NCBI GenBank assembly: GCA_027575765.1
Contig: JANBPT010000220.1
Coordinates: forward strand, 1 to 54,664
Reading direction: 5' to 3'
DNA: 54,664 nucleotides
DNA from: Tieghemiomyces parasiticus
Lineage: Eukaryota; Kickxellomycota; Dimargaritomycetes; Dimargaritales; Dimargaritaceae
The first letter of the stretch is position 1. The number at the start of each line of letters is the position of its first letter. Both the position numbers and the translations under genes were made by a program. The notes under the pieces are model-generated. The model saw only the letters and a list, made by a program, of their open reading frames with translations, was not told the DNA's origin and did not search any database. Of the stretch, positions 22,014 to 32,471 are shown piece after piece.

Positions 22014-23281
22014 TTACCAGTTGCCAAAATTGCCAAACTGGTACCCTTCAGGCCGCGACTTCTTGGTCGGACCGGTCGGAGTGATATCGGCCGCTGCCTT
22101 GGCCTTCTGGGCTGGGTCGGCCTGAGCCACCGCCTTCCGTTTGGCTGCTAGGTACTTGCCCACACGTATAGGGCCGCCGCCACAACCCGAAGAACCCGCC
22201 GTACTGCCGCCAACCTTGGTGCCGAACCATGTTGTAGTCTCCTCTTGCTTGCGCTTCCGGAGCTCCGCAGACCCCTCGGCGCTCTGCTGCCGGTACTGCT
22301 GCTTGCGGGCCTGCCGTTGCCGGTAGTCCTCAAAGGGATCTTCAAGCACTTTGCAATCGATGATACGGATCTCTTCCAGGGGCCGCTCCGTGGCGGCGTC
22401 CGTCAGCCGCGTTTCCATGGCGTCTAGGGTACTCAGGCCCGCGACGACCTTACCGAACACGGTGTGCTTGCCATCGAGGTGTTTGCAAGGCCGATACGTA
22501 ACGAAGCTGAGAGGGGGTGAGTCCACGGAAAATTAAGGCGGATCAAAAGTGTCATTGAAGACGGGTGATTAGTAGCTAGGTACGGACCCAGATCAATCCT
22601 GATTCTGTTCTAAAGTACGCGGGTCGACCGCGCAACACCGCCGCTACCACCAAAAAACCAACAAAATACCGCACGACTTACAATTGCGACGAGTTGGTGT
22701 TGGGGCCGTGGTTCGCCATGCTTAGGACACCCCGGGAGTCGTGGGATAACTTGTTCTTAATCTCATCGGCGAACTCGCCCTTCCAAATCGACTCCCCGCC
22801 ACGGCCTGTGCCCGTAGGGTCGCCGCCTTGGATCATGAAGTGTTTTATCGAGCGGTGGAAGGGTACCTTGCGGTAGTACCCTGTCTTGCTGAGCTGCATA
22901 AAGTTGTAGCACGTACGTGGGGCCTACGGGAAGGAGGTCGAAAATATAACAGCGAAGGTATGGAGAGGGGGGGCATGCGTTAGTGTGGACCATTGTGGTA
23001 GTTGGCATTGGCCACGAATAAAGAAGACCCTGTGCGTAACTCGCCAATCGTCAATTAAGGCCCTGGGTTTCGTGCTGACCTACCAATTCACACTGGAGCT
23101 CGAAGTCGAGGTCACCGAGATTAGTCTGCATCCGCACAAGACCCTTGCCCTTAACAGCCTCAAACATCACCTCCTCCTCGTTGAGACGGGCGCCCTCATT
23201 GACCACGACGGGTGTCAGGGACGTGGAGGTAAATGACGCCGCGGCCCGCCCTGTCGAGAATTTAGTGGTGCGATCGGCCAT
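22014..23281 (-). CDS. PPIL2/Cyp60-type cyclophilin lacking the U-box
   Basis: Exons are 23281..23084, 22923..22682 and 22506..22014, giving 310 residues. Introns are 160 and 175 bases, phases 0 and 2, with donors GTAGGT and GTAAGT. The protein aligns by eye with the C-terminal half of PPIL2 (Cyp60/CYC4), a nuclear, spliceosome-associated cyclophilin. [16 protein letters not shown] is the PPIL2 linker just before the cyclophilin domain. Then come [57 protein letters not shown] and the C-terminal tail with [12 protein letters not shown]. Usual PPIL2 is about 520 residues and starts with a U-box E3 domain. Here an ATG in good context (GCCATGG) sits right before the linker, and the frame upstream shows no U-box. 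Either the U-box was lost, or it sits in unrecognised distant exons. Isomerase residues around FHRS and QGGD are kept. Confidence 0.88.
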
Positions 23282-23690
23282 GGCGTGGTGAGGGGGGGAG
23301 GAAACGAGAGGGCTCAGGAGCAAATGGCGACTCGTGGTAACGAAGTACACGAATAAGTCGGGAAGAGTTCGAATGAAAGTAATGTACAGGCTACTGGTTC
23401 AACGGTGGGGACCACATGCCATGGCCCCATATCCCGCGGACAAAACGCCTAACCTTAACCTGGCCCGGCAGTATGGATGGCGTGTCGTGTGACGCCTAGT
23501 TGCTACATCAGGTGTCATCCGCCCTTGCTTTGAATACGGCTTCGGTCGCGCTTAGAGCCGTTTTGGTTTATTATTTTGTATTTCACGGACCAGATGTTCA
23601 ATATCCCCACCGCTCGCCTCTATTTCTCATTACATTCTAAACTTATTTTCAGGCTGGCCAGCCGGCCCCATACAGTTTTAAGATACAGCG
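23282..23690. other. Intergenic region upstream of the PPIL2-like gene
   Basis: 409 bases between the cyclophilin start and the stop of the next minus-strand gene. No U-box-like coding sequence is visible on the minus strand here. It contains the poly(A) signal of the membrane-protein gene near 23567. Confidence 0.55.
23567..23572 (-). terminator. AATAAA poly(A) signal of the PA-like membrane protein
   Basis: AATAAA on the minus strand, about 120 bases past the stop codon at 23691. Confidence 0.45.
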
Positions 23691-24891
23691 CTACCAGAAA
23701 AACAGAGACATGCGCTTGCTCTTGGGGGCCTGCATCAGCTTGGACAGACGGGTCAGATGGGGCGAGTCCCGCACGATAATGCCGTGCAGAGAGCCCGTTC
23801 CATCGTGGTAAACAGTCACCTGGCTAGGACCGGGCGGACAGTCGTAGACGCTGTTATTCGGGATGGGTAGCAGCGTGTGCTTGTAGGAGTTCAGGCTCGT
23901 CCGGACGTTGCGTGCTATCGGCTTTAGCTTTATGTAGAGGACTAAGTAGCACGTTGAAGGCAGGACGGAATGAGGTACGGAAGTAAAATGGGGCGTTAGT
24001 CTTAGTATGGGTATATGGACTGCGTTATCATGGCAACCTGGTTAATTGAGCCGAAGGCCTTAGGTGACGCCTATCTAATTAGGTCACATTCCAGATTGCT
24101 AACACTCTTCGGAGGGCACTTCACCCACTGGAGACGGAAAGGAAGAGGGAGGAGGTACGAGATGAGAAGATAGGAGACTTACTGCAGATAATCAAGGCCC
24201 CCAAGGGAATAGTGACGGAGATGATGACGATGAGGGATGTTCGGGATAGGGCCGGCCCAGACTTCACAGCTGGTGGCGCATGTTTTAGGTATAGACGGGT
24301 CCAGATCCGGTGGTAGTTGGCGCTATCGATATCCGCGCTCGTGTCCTCCGTCGTCGACGAATATCCGTCGGACGAAGCCACTGGACCCGGATCCCGATCA
24401 TACCGTGCGCTCACCTCGCTCAGTCTCTGACCCATCGTGTGGGTGACCAGGTAACACGGCACTGCCGGTTTCGGGACCTTGGTGGGTAAGCTGCCGTAGT
24501 CAACGTCTGGGTTACTCGGGAACAGGACGAATGCCTTGATGTGCGGGTCATTGAGGTCCAAGATGGGCACCCCATCGTCAGGGTTGTCAGGGAGGGGTAC
24601 AAGCACAACGTAGTCTACGCCGGCAAGCAGCTCAGGCGGGGTGTCGTAAGAATACAGGTAAAGTGCACCCTCTGTGAATTTAGGCGCAGTAGACGGGACC
24701 AGGTTATCGTACACGGACCAGCCGGAAACGATGGGCGTCGAAGTTACGTTGTTGACTAACGTGTAGGTGTCGGGAGCCAGGTGGATGTTGTCAATGGCGA
24801 TCGTTACTTGCCCGTTCACGTTCGCGCCAACCGGGGCAATAAGGGTAGTCAGGACCAAGCCGGCAAGCGCACGGAAAAACAATAACCTCAT
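23691..24891 (-). CDS. Single-pass membrane protein with PA-like luminal region
   Basis: Exons are 24891..24183 and 23941..23691, giving 319 residues, with a 241-base phase-1 intron (donor GTAAGT, acceptor CTTAG). The start MRLLFFRALAGLVLTTLIAPVG is a clear signal peptide. The luminal part (residues about 25-200) has the feel of a protease-associated domain (VDYVVLVPLPDN, KAFVLFPSNPD, PCYLVTHTMGQRL); this is a weak by-eye call. One membrane segment, LIVIISVTIPLGALIICILY, is completed across the exon junction. A tail of about 75 residues follows, ending KRMSLFFW. The domain order recalls PA-TM-RING ubiquitin ligases, but there is no RING: the tail has only one cysteine. It could instead be a fungus-specific membrane protein. 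I do not recognise an orthologue. Confidence 0.65.
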
Positions 24892-26979
24892 TCTATCAAA
24901 TTGCAGGCACCAATGTAGGATGCCAATACTTGAGGGCGAGGGCTGTAGCAAGGTTAGCAACTGTAGTTAAAGGGCAAAGTAGTAAAGCTGAGTGCTTTGA
25001 GTGGCTCATATAGAAACTAATCGCAATCCCAAGGTTATTCAGAAGTCGGTCTTTGACCATATGGAGTGCAATGGTGGTATACGTAGTAGGAGCTTAAAAT
25101 CCCAATAAGGAGGGTGCGAATAAACGGTACAGCTATTGACAAGGACGAAACGTGCCGTGCAGGTTAACCGTGTTCTGTAGCAGGCACCGTTCCGTTTTTA
25201 TAAGCAGATGAGGCGCCCATCGAGCTGTCGAATTGACTCGTCGAGGTCCCCGTCACAATTGGTGTCGGGGCGAAGTACACCCGCTAGCGCAATAGTCCAG
25301 TTTTGGATACGACAAGGATGCTCACTGGCATCCCGGCAGGAAATGGGAGAGGCCAAAGGCATGTGGTCACTGATAACTTGGCAGCGTTGGTCATTGAATG
25401 GCGAACCTACGCTCTGTAGTCAAGCTTAGAGGCATTTGGGTGAACCCTCGTCTAACCAATGCAATAAATAAACACGCTACACAGCACGGATGGCCCGTCT
25501 GTAAAATACCGATCAGCACGAATAGCTGGATTCGCAAGCCTCCCGTCGCTATGGAGCATCGGACTGGCAGATAAGCGGGACGATCGAGCGGTTCAGATGG
25601 AGGAGGGGACAGAAGTTTGGCGGGTTGGAGTACCGAGCTGGGCTCATCAACGCTTTCGCCCATAGTTCAAAATCTGACAGGGCCCATTCAAATAGGGGTT
25701 TACAACTCTTAAGAGTTTCGGTACTTAACACAAGGATGGCAACGCCGATGTGATGTGAGCGATAGCGATGGTGAGGGCCAGAGGAAGAGCAGTGGCCTGA
25801 CTGTGTTGGGACACGATCGATTTGCCCTGACGCTCACGATTGCCGGTCGTGAAATGTGTTCCACTGCGGAGGAGGTAGGGGGTAGAGAAGATAGAGTAGG
25901 CAGCAATCCACCATTACACTCGAGCGGACGTGCGCCTGGAGGTTGCGTGGAACGTTATCGAGACCCCATTTAACTTGATGTCGACCCATGTCGGTGAAGC
26001 TTCCGGGCACAGATGCCCCCGGCTGATTAACTTAAATTGCGATTGGCCTTATAAGTACCTCGTTATTACTTTGGAGACCAGAGAGGGGCTAACCAGGCGG
26101 AACCGTTCGCCCGTTTGTACCGTGTGCCTTGGTCAACGATATTATGTGAGCACAACGAAGAAGCGACAAGTCATTTACCAAGAGGTAAGAGACGAGTTAA
26201 TACCAGTGGACGGGCCAAAAGTCTGACCGACCGTCAGGTGCGCTTGCGGAGGAAATGGGATGTGTGCGTGGGGGGTGAATATTCACGCATATAATCCCTC
26301 AATGGACTGAAACTGGGCTTCTACTAAATGTCCTGTTGGAATCGGTGTTGACTCTGCTATATGGTATGGCGCACTCTGGTTATCCAAATCACTACGGACA
26401 CTCACTTTCCGAGCGGCCGTCACTAGAGCGGGTTAACATTGACAGGTACCAGCCTCGCCATGCTCCTCTCTCTCTCGCTGGATGTCTCCCAACCGCTGTA
26501 GCAAGGATACGACTTCACGGCTAACTGTCGGCTGTTTTATCCGTGGCCCGTCAGGGGGATTAATTATGCCTCGATGGTCATTCAAAGTTGCTTTTTTACA
26601 ATGCGGTAAGGACACTTCTTAAACTTAACTGCCGGGCGGAGTAACTCTGCCCAGCCGAGTTAAGCACGGACAGCGTTTAATCTAACGATTGCTCGTTCAT
26701 TCTTGACTGTCGGTTTTATATACGCGATTCTAATGCCAGAGGCCTGAGTGTCAGATGATACCATTAAAAACATGGATATTTTGACAATATATCAAAAGGC
26801 GTAGTTCATAATCATAAAAATTACAATACATTTCAAAATGGGGAAGAATCATTGACCACGAGAAAAAAGCGCATCGCCCAATGGTCCAAACGAAGACAAA
26901 ATGGCAAGCATGCACAATGTGGGTAGACTGTAAGCACAAAGTCGTTGGGCATATGATGGGACTTGAGCACGGCAACTGT
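24892..26979. other. Gene-free spacer
   Basis: 2.1 kb with only short unconvincing frames on both strands. It presumably contains the promoter of the PA-like gene at its left end and the 3' end of the hydrolase gene at its right end. A nested stem-loop at 26624-26664 is the only structured element noticed. Confidence 0.5.
26624..26664. repeat. Nested 41-base stem-loop
   Basis: The outer arms CTTAACT (26624-26630) and AGTTAAG (26658-26664) pair perfectly. The inner arms GGGCGGAG (26634-26641) and CTCTGCCC (26645-26652) pair with one G-T wobble and a TAA loop. Together they form a 15-bp stem with a small internal bulge. The role is unknown; possibilities are a structured RNA, a terminator-like element or a miniature inverted repeat. 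Confidence 0.5.
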
Positions 26980-29217
26980 CTACGATGCCGGGGTCACCCC
27001 TGTCGCCCCCTCATCGGCCGCGAGCTCCTGGAGCACGTAGGCGTTAAAGTCATCAGGGTTCTCAACCATAAGGTTGTGGCCGGCATTGGCGATATGGACA
27101 ATCCGAGTGGGTACGGGCATTTGGCGGGCGGCGGTCTCGGCGCCGCGGTAGTCCATCCAGTCCGTCTCGCCGTACATAAACACGGTGGGCACGCGCAAGG
27201 CCGCCAGACGGGAGACCAGTGGAAACCGGGCGAAAGCGAACGGATGGGTCAAGACGGTGATGGAGTACTCGCCGGACCCGCGCCGGTTGGCCAAGTGGTA
27301 GAGATAGTCCGACAGGACACTGCGCTCGGGAAGTGGTAGGAACTCGTAGCGGCCAATGTACCGGTTGACCAGCATGGACCCAATGGGCCCGCTGGTGCGC
27401 ACAAACCATTGTGGGGATGTGTGCGACCGCCAAGTGTGGGCCACCAGCTTCATCATGACTTGTTGACTGTTGATCACCGGTCGCGGGAGGTGCCGGTATT
27501 CCGCACTGTCGGCCGAAGAGGGGTCTTCACCAGCCGAGGCTGTGGTATCTTCTTTTGTCGGGTACGTCGCTGGGCGATCAGTAGAGGCTAGGTTCACCCC
27601 AGCGTACTCCCGGGCCTGTCGCGCGATAGTGTCCTGGACCTCTTGGGGCGGTAGCATGTGGTATTTCGGGTTGGCTAACCCGACTTCGGCGCCAGGAACC
27701 CAGGCCGTAGCCAGGGGACGCGGACTTCCGAACCCCGGGAAGGGCTCGGTGACCTTGCCCTCCATGAGCTGGTGGACCCACGGGAGGAAATCCTTGGGCG
27801 GTTCGGAGACACCCATGGGCGAGGCCAAGATGAGCTTTTCAACACGGTCGGGGTGCCGAATGGCGTAGAGGGCCGCCATGTACCCGCCGAAACTGTGACC
27901 CAAAAGCACCATCTTGGGAATCTTCATGGTGGCCCGCCAGCGCTCGAGAGACTCGACAAAAAAGTCCTCGGTATCGGCCACAGCCACTGGGTCATCAGGG
28001 TTCTGCCGCGCGGCCTCAAGCCACGGCAGGTCGCGCGGTCGGGTACTGAGACCCATGCCCAGCCAGTCGATGCCGTAGACACGCCGACCGCTGCGCACGG
28101 CTAGCGGCTCGTAGTTACGATAGAAAATACCCAGACCCGTACCGAACCCGTGGGCCAGGACCAGCGGCGCGGCTTCCCGTCCGTCGGCCGTGGTGGCGTA
28201 CCTATCGTCCCCTCGCTCGAGAGCTACGGTGCGTAGGAACTGGTGCTGGCCGATATCGACAGGACCCACGCGGGCAGCCCAGTCGGATGGGGACACCGGG
28301 GGACACGGCTGGCTACTGGTGGCCGCTCCCAGATGCGTTGTGTTGTCATCACTACCAAGGCCCATTGTAACCGTGCTCATGTGTCGCTGGGGATTTGCCG
28401 CTACAACTGTGCTTTCGTCGACAGGGGTGGCGTCCGAAGTGAAGCAACCCCGAAGGCGTGGTGACAAGCGGCTCCACGCATGGGAGACGAGGCCTGGTGA
28501 CGACGTGCTACAGGGTCCCGCGGCGTTCTGCTGGGCAAGGGACCTCGAAGGGCCGAGGGCTTCATTCGGGCGGAAGAAGGATATCTTGGAGAGGAGCTGT
28601 AGCTCGGCGTAGCGTGTCTTGAACTCGGTTGAGGGCCACCGACCGGGTAAAGTGGTGAGGTAATGACGAAAGGGCATCGGTGGCTGAGCTGGGGCGCCCC
28701 CAGTCGGTAGGTTAGCCAGGTTAGCGGTGGCCATGGCGGGTTGGGGAGCGCGAAGAGGCCGTTGGGCTCGAAATGCGGGGAGGCGGGGCAGCGAGGAGGG
28801 GATGCTTAAGCGTTGGGACGAAAGTGGACGGCGAGGAAGGCAGTGATAAGACATGTGGCTCTGGGGCCCGAAGCGGTGTATTGGCTGAATATGCCAACCA
28901 CAAAATGATGTCTCAAGGAGGGCACGGTAGCAGCGTTGCAATAGGATAGGGGCTGCGAGATTCTCTCCCACTTCACCGTAGGCACGCGGCAGAATATATA
29001 GTCGGATTGGACAAGCCAGTGCCTTGAGCACGCTGGCAGAGCGGTTAGAGAGCAAAAATGGCGGGGGATCAGGCGAAAGCGGCTTGAGGCCCAACGGCGC
29101 CGGCCAGAACGGTAAGCTGCAAAACTGCCGCAGTTTTGGGAGTCGGGCACCACACAAGGCTTGCGTCAGCAGGGGCACGGCGGAACGAACCACGGATTCT
29201 GACACCCGCCGCAGCAT
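26980..29217 (-). CDS. Mitochondrial alpha/beta hydrolase, CLD1/ABHD5-like
   Basis: A single exon encodes 745 residues, with no intron evident. The family includes yeast Cld1 (mitochondrial cardiolipin-specific phospholipase), Ict1 and Ecm18, and animal ABHD4/5. The N-terminus MLRRVSESVVRSAVPLLTQA is a good mitochondrial presequence. It is followed by about 300 poorly conserved residues, much longer than usual. The hydrolase core begins at LVLAHGFGTGLGIFYRNYEP (residue about 350). The nucleophile elbow is LLGHSFGGYMAAL (Ser about 441), and the histidine lies in NAGHNLMVENPDDF (about 714). The usual acyltransferase-type HX4D motif reads HNLMVE, with Glu in place of Asp. The retained Ser suggests a catalytic, Cld1-like enzyme, unlike animal ABHD5 (Asn). 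The exact substrate is inferred, not shown. Confidence 0.85.
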   Translation of the reverse strand: MLRRVSESVVRSAVPLLTQALCGARLPKLRQFCSLPFWPAPLGLKPLSPDPPPFLLSNRSASVLKALACPIRLYILPRAYGEVGENLAAPILLQRCYRALLETSFCGWHIQPIHRFGPQSHMSYHCLPRRPLSSQRLSIPSSLPRLPAFRAQRPLRAPQPAMATANLANLPTGGAPAQPPMPFRHYLTTLPGRWPSTEFKTRYAELQLLSKISFFRPNEALGPSRSLAQQNAAGPCSTSSPGLVSHAWSRLSPRLRGCFTSDATPVDESTVVAANPQRHMSTVTMGLGSDDNTTHLGAATSSQPCPPVSPSDWAARVGPVDIGQHQFLRTVALERGDDRYATTADGREAAPLVLAHGFGTGLGIFYRNYEPLAVRSGRRVYGIDWLGMGLSTRPRDLPWLEAARQNPDDPVAVADTEDFFVESLERWRATMKIPKMVLLGHSFGGYMAALYAIRHPDRVEKLILASPMGVSEPPKDFLPWVHQLMEGKVTEPFPGFGSPRPLATAWVPGAEVGLANPKYHMLPPQEVQDTIARQAREYAGVNLASTDRPATYPTKEDTTASAGEDPSSADSAEYRHLPRPVINSQQVMMKLVAHTWRSHTSPQWFVRTSGPIGSMLVNRYIGRYEFLPLPERSVLSDYLYHLANRRGSGEYSITVLTHPFAFARFPLVSRLAALRVPTVFMYGETDWMDYRGAETAARQMPVPTRIVHIANAGHNLMVENPDDFNAYVLQELAADEGATGVTPAS

Positions 29218-29442
29218 CTTGACTTGCGTGGCACCTCGGATGCCTCCTTGTTGGCCAACTGCGGAATAAGCTCGCTCAGTGGGACGATTACCATTAATTT
29301 ACTCTAGACGACTGCATTATCTGACATTAGGGAGGAGGGAAGGGGCGAGTACGGAGACGGGCCGAATAAATCATAAAACGTCGAAATATTAACGAACGAG
29401 GGGAAGGCGCAAGTGTAAGTATGTGGCCGGGTTGTCAAGGAA

Positions 29443-31372
29443 CTAGAACGGAGCTTGGGCGTACGTCTCGTTCTTGACCAGCCGCAGTTTGATGATACAG
29501 AGCATGAGATACTCCTCCCATTCGTTGTCCTCCTGTTCGCGGGTGAGGATCTCGATAGTGAAACCGTTGGCACGAACGGCACGAACGGTGCGGCCAAAGA
29601 TGCGTAGACGGAAGATCTGGCCAGGTACTGCGGGGAACAGCCGATCCCGGAGCAAGGAACGGATGAAGAAGATGAGGAAGAAACCTCCACAGGCTACCCC
29701 AAAGATCCACCAGATGTTGCTGGCGTAGACGGCTGAAGGACTGAGGTGCTGTGCGGTGTGGTAATCATAGAGGGTGGTGAAGAGGACACCTCCACCGATA
29801 GCGGCAATGGACCAGGCGGTAAGAATCAACCCATGGCAGGCCGAAATATTGTTGGGGCCGAACATGTCCGAGAGGAACGCTGGAATTACGGAAAAGCCGC
29901 CGCCATAGCAGGAGGTGCCTACCCAGCTGATAAGCAGATAGGCCCACTCGGTGTGGTGCTCGATGGTCCCGGGAAAGAATCCTAAAACGATGCACTGGGC
30001 GCCCAGCATAAGTCCGAACGTAACCTTGCGGCCGATCAGGTCGGAAATCGTGGCAAAGAAAATACGCCCAAACAAGTTGAACCCGCCGTCAATGGACACG
30101 ATGGTGGCGGCTGTGTTGGCGTTAATGCGGAATAGGCTCTGGGTCATGTTGGATAGACGTGAGATGACCACCAGACCGAACAGCTGGTTGGCCATGAACA
30201 CAAAATAGAGCAGCCAAAAGTCGCGGGAGGTGAGAGCCTGGATGAGCGAAATGCGGATGGTGGGACGGTCGTCAACCACCTCGGTCTCGTACGGGTGGTC
30301 GGGGTTCTTGGGATTCGTCCGGGCGGAGTCGATGATGAGACCGTTTATATTATGACCGGGAGGAGGTAGGCGCATCACCTGGGCGCACAGCATCATAACG
30401 ACGAAGTAGACAGTGCCCATGATGGCGAAGGTGCGGGCGAGGCCAATGATGTTCATGAAGGTGGGTGGGATTTTAGCGAAGGCGATGGATCCGGCACCGA
30501 ACCCACACACGGCCATCCCGGACGCGAAGCCGCGAGAGCTGGGGAACCACTTGGTGACGACGGATACCGTGACCACGTAACTCGACCCGATCCCGGCCCC
30601 ACCCACCAGGCCGTACCCGATGTAGACAAGGGCGATGAGTCGCAGGTGCAGGCCGAGAGCGGTGATCAGGTTGCCGAGGAAGAAGAGGGTGGTACCGATG
30701 GAGAGACTTAACCTAGGGGCGTTGCGTTCGAGCCAAGGGCCCAGGATAGCCGATGTGAAGCCAAACGACCCGACGGTGATGTAAAAGGTGGTGGGCGCCA
30801 TGTCAGCCTGTGGGTCACCATAGATGAGCTGGTCGATGGGTTGGTTGTAAATACTCCAAGAGTACATGGAGCCACAACAGAACTGCGTCAGGACGCAGAA
30901 CGGCACGATGAACCAGGGCTTGAATTCGAATCCGAAAAACGTTCTCTCGCGTTGGATCTGTTCGGGCGTACGGACATACTCGGCATCACTAGGGAGGTAT
31001 TAGGGAACGGACAGCCAAAGGCGTGTGTGGGGGAGGGCCGCAATGGAGGTATGTTAGTGGGTTGGGTCACGTTAATTCCGTTAGCGACGCACCCGGTGGA
31101 GTGTAGCCCTGCGAAAGGTGCTACATGGGTGCATTACACAATACCCCCTAACCGGGCCTCCGTGCCCATGGTTAGCCAGGCATGTCTGCCGTCGAGTCAC
31201 TCGGTATGACGGTCTAGGTGGGAGCCGATGTCGGGGCTGATAGACCCCAGGCGGACTGGGAGACTTACCCAAAATGCCGTAGGAGGGCCCGGACGAAAAA
31301 ATTGGCCCTCTTTGTCGGCTGAGCACTGGCCTCATGGTGGAGGTTGGCCGTCGAATTGTTGTTGGACGACAT
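29443..31372 (-). CDS. MFS transporter, oxalate/formate antiporter-like (OFA) family
   Basis: Exons are 31372..31269 and 30988..29443, giving 549 residues, with a 280-base phase-2 intron (donor GTAAGT). Exon 1 begins MSSNNNSTANLHHEAS; the junction reads LLRHFG|DAEYVRTPEQ. About 12 hydrophobic segments follow. TM1 (WFIVPFCVLTQFCCGSMYSW) with its YSWSIYNQPI motif, then GLVGGAGIGSSYVVTVSV and WFPSSRGFASGMAVCGFGAG, fit the OFA/monocarboxylate-type MFS group. ISDLIGRKVTFG is the motif A of the second half. The cytosolic C-terminus includes an acidic patch (REQEDNEWEEY). It probably moves a small carboxylate across a membrane; substrate and membrane cannot be read from the sequence. The hydrolase start lies 225 bases downstream. 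Confidence 0.87.
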
Positions 31373-31933
31373 GAACATTGCCGCGGTCATCGGGGGCGCG
31401 GGAAGGCGACTCGCGCCGCTGGTTAATAGATGACAGAGGGAAACAGTCCGCCCTGGACCGCGATAATCAAATACTGACAGCCTTAAGCAGGCGAGGGTCG
31501 GACGCGGAGTCTCAATGCAATGTCAGACGAGCCGCGGGTGGTAAATTCAGAAGCGGTTCCCCAATTTCAGAGTATGGTGGAGAAGCAGTAGGGGATTTCG
31601 TACAGAAAGGCGATGCTAGATAGTGATCCGGACACACCGATTTATCGTGACATGGATCAATGGAAAGGTCACGCCCGGAGTTGGGACGGCGGAACGGTGG
31701 CTTGATATAGGTCAGACTGGTCCTACGGCTTAGGGTTGGCGGGTAACGGGCGAGGAGTGGTGCGGGTTCCTCTCTGGCTGAACCAGTGTCGCTGGCAGTA
31801 TAAATACTGTCCAGGATAGAAAAAAAATCAGCCCTGGGGATATCGACCAGGGGGGGGGCGGCTGGTGAATTGAGAGCCTTTAACTAAGGGGTAATAGGAG
31901 GTGGGAGGAGTAGGGAGACAGGGAATGGGCGTT

Positions 31934-31968
31934 GAGGAGGAGGAGGAGGAGGAGGAGGGGGGGGGGGG
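31934..31968. repeat. (GGA)n microsatellite plus G12
   Basis: About eight GGA units run directly into twelve G residues, a strongly purine-biased tract. Confidence 0.9.
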
Positions 31969-32412
31969 AAATCCGCACAGCGCCACGGCAGCCGTAAGGG
32001 TCAGCCAAGCTCTAACCCCTGGCCACCGCGCGTAGTGAATAAGAGATCGAATCAGTGCAACTTGTCTGGGGCCTATACTATAGTACCCACGATGACCTTG
32101 ACGACGCGGTTTGCAAGGAACGCAAACCCGTACCGGAATGGGTAGGGGTGGGCAACGCTCGGACATAAGTAGCACCTGGGTGAGTGAGCGGTGTGCGTCT
32201 ACTGGTAAAGGCTTGGTAGACGCCATCTAGGACAAACGACACGGCTTGTCAGTGACGCATAGCTCCCCGTACGGTGGTTCGGCGAGATTAGCCGTAAAGC
32301 AGGCTTATGTTGGGTAATGAAGCAGCGGGCCATTTCATGCGGATAATATGAAGTATCTCAGCCAAAATCGAAACCAAGCAGGCAGGAGCTTGGCAATCCG
32401 TGATACAGGTTA

Positions 32413-32471
32413 GTAGGCAGTTTCCGGGTGTCGAACCCAGTACCCATTTGTAAGACCGGAACTACGCCTAC
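32413..32471 (-). repeat. Hairpin with pol III B-box-like loop (tRNA-like remnant?)
   Basis: The plus-strand arms GTAGGCAGTTTCCGG (32413-32427) and CCGGAACTACGCCTAC (32456-32471) are near-perfect inverse copies. On the minus strand the interior holds GGTTCGACACC, an exact fit to the pol III B box GGTTCRANNCC. Upstream of it, TAGGCGTAGTTCCGG loosely resembles an A box. It does not fold as a complete tRNA, because the acceptor and T-stem spacing is wrong. It may be a degenerate tRNA, a tRNA-derived SINE head or chance. Confidence 0.35.
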
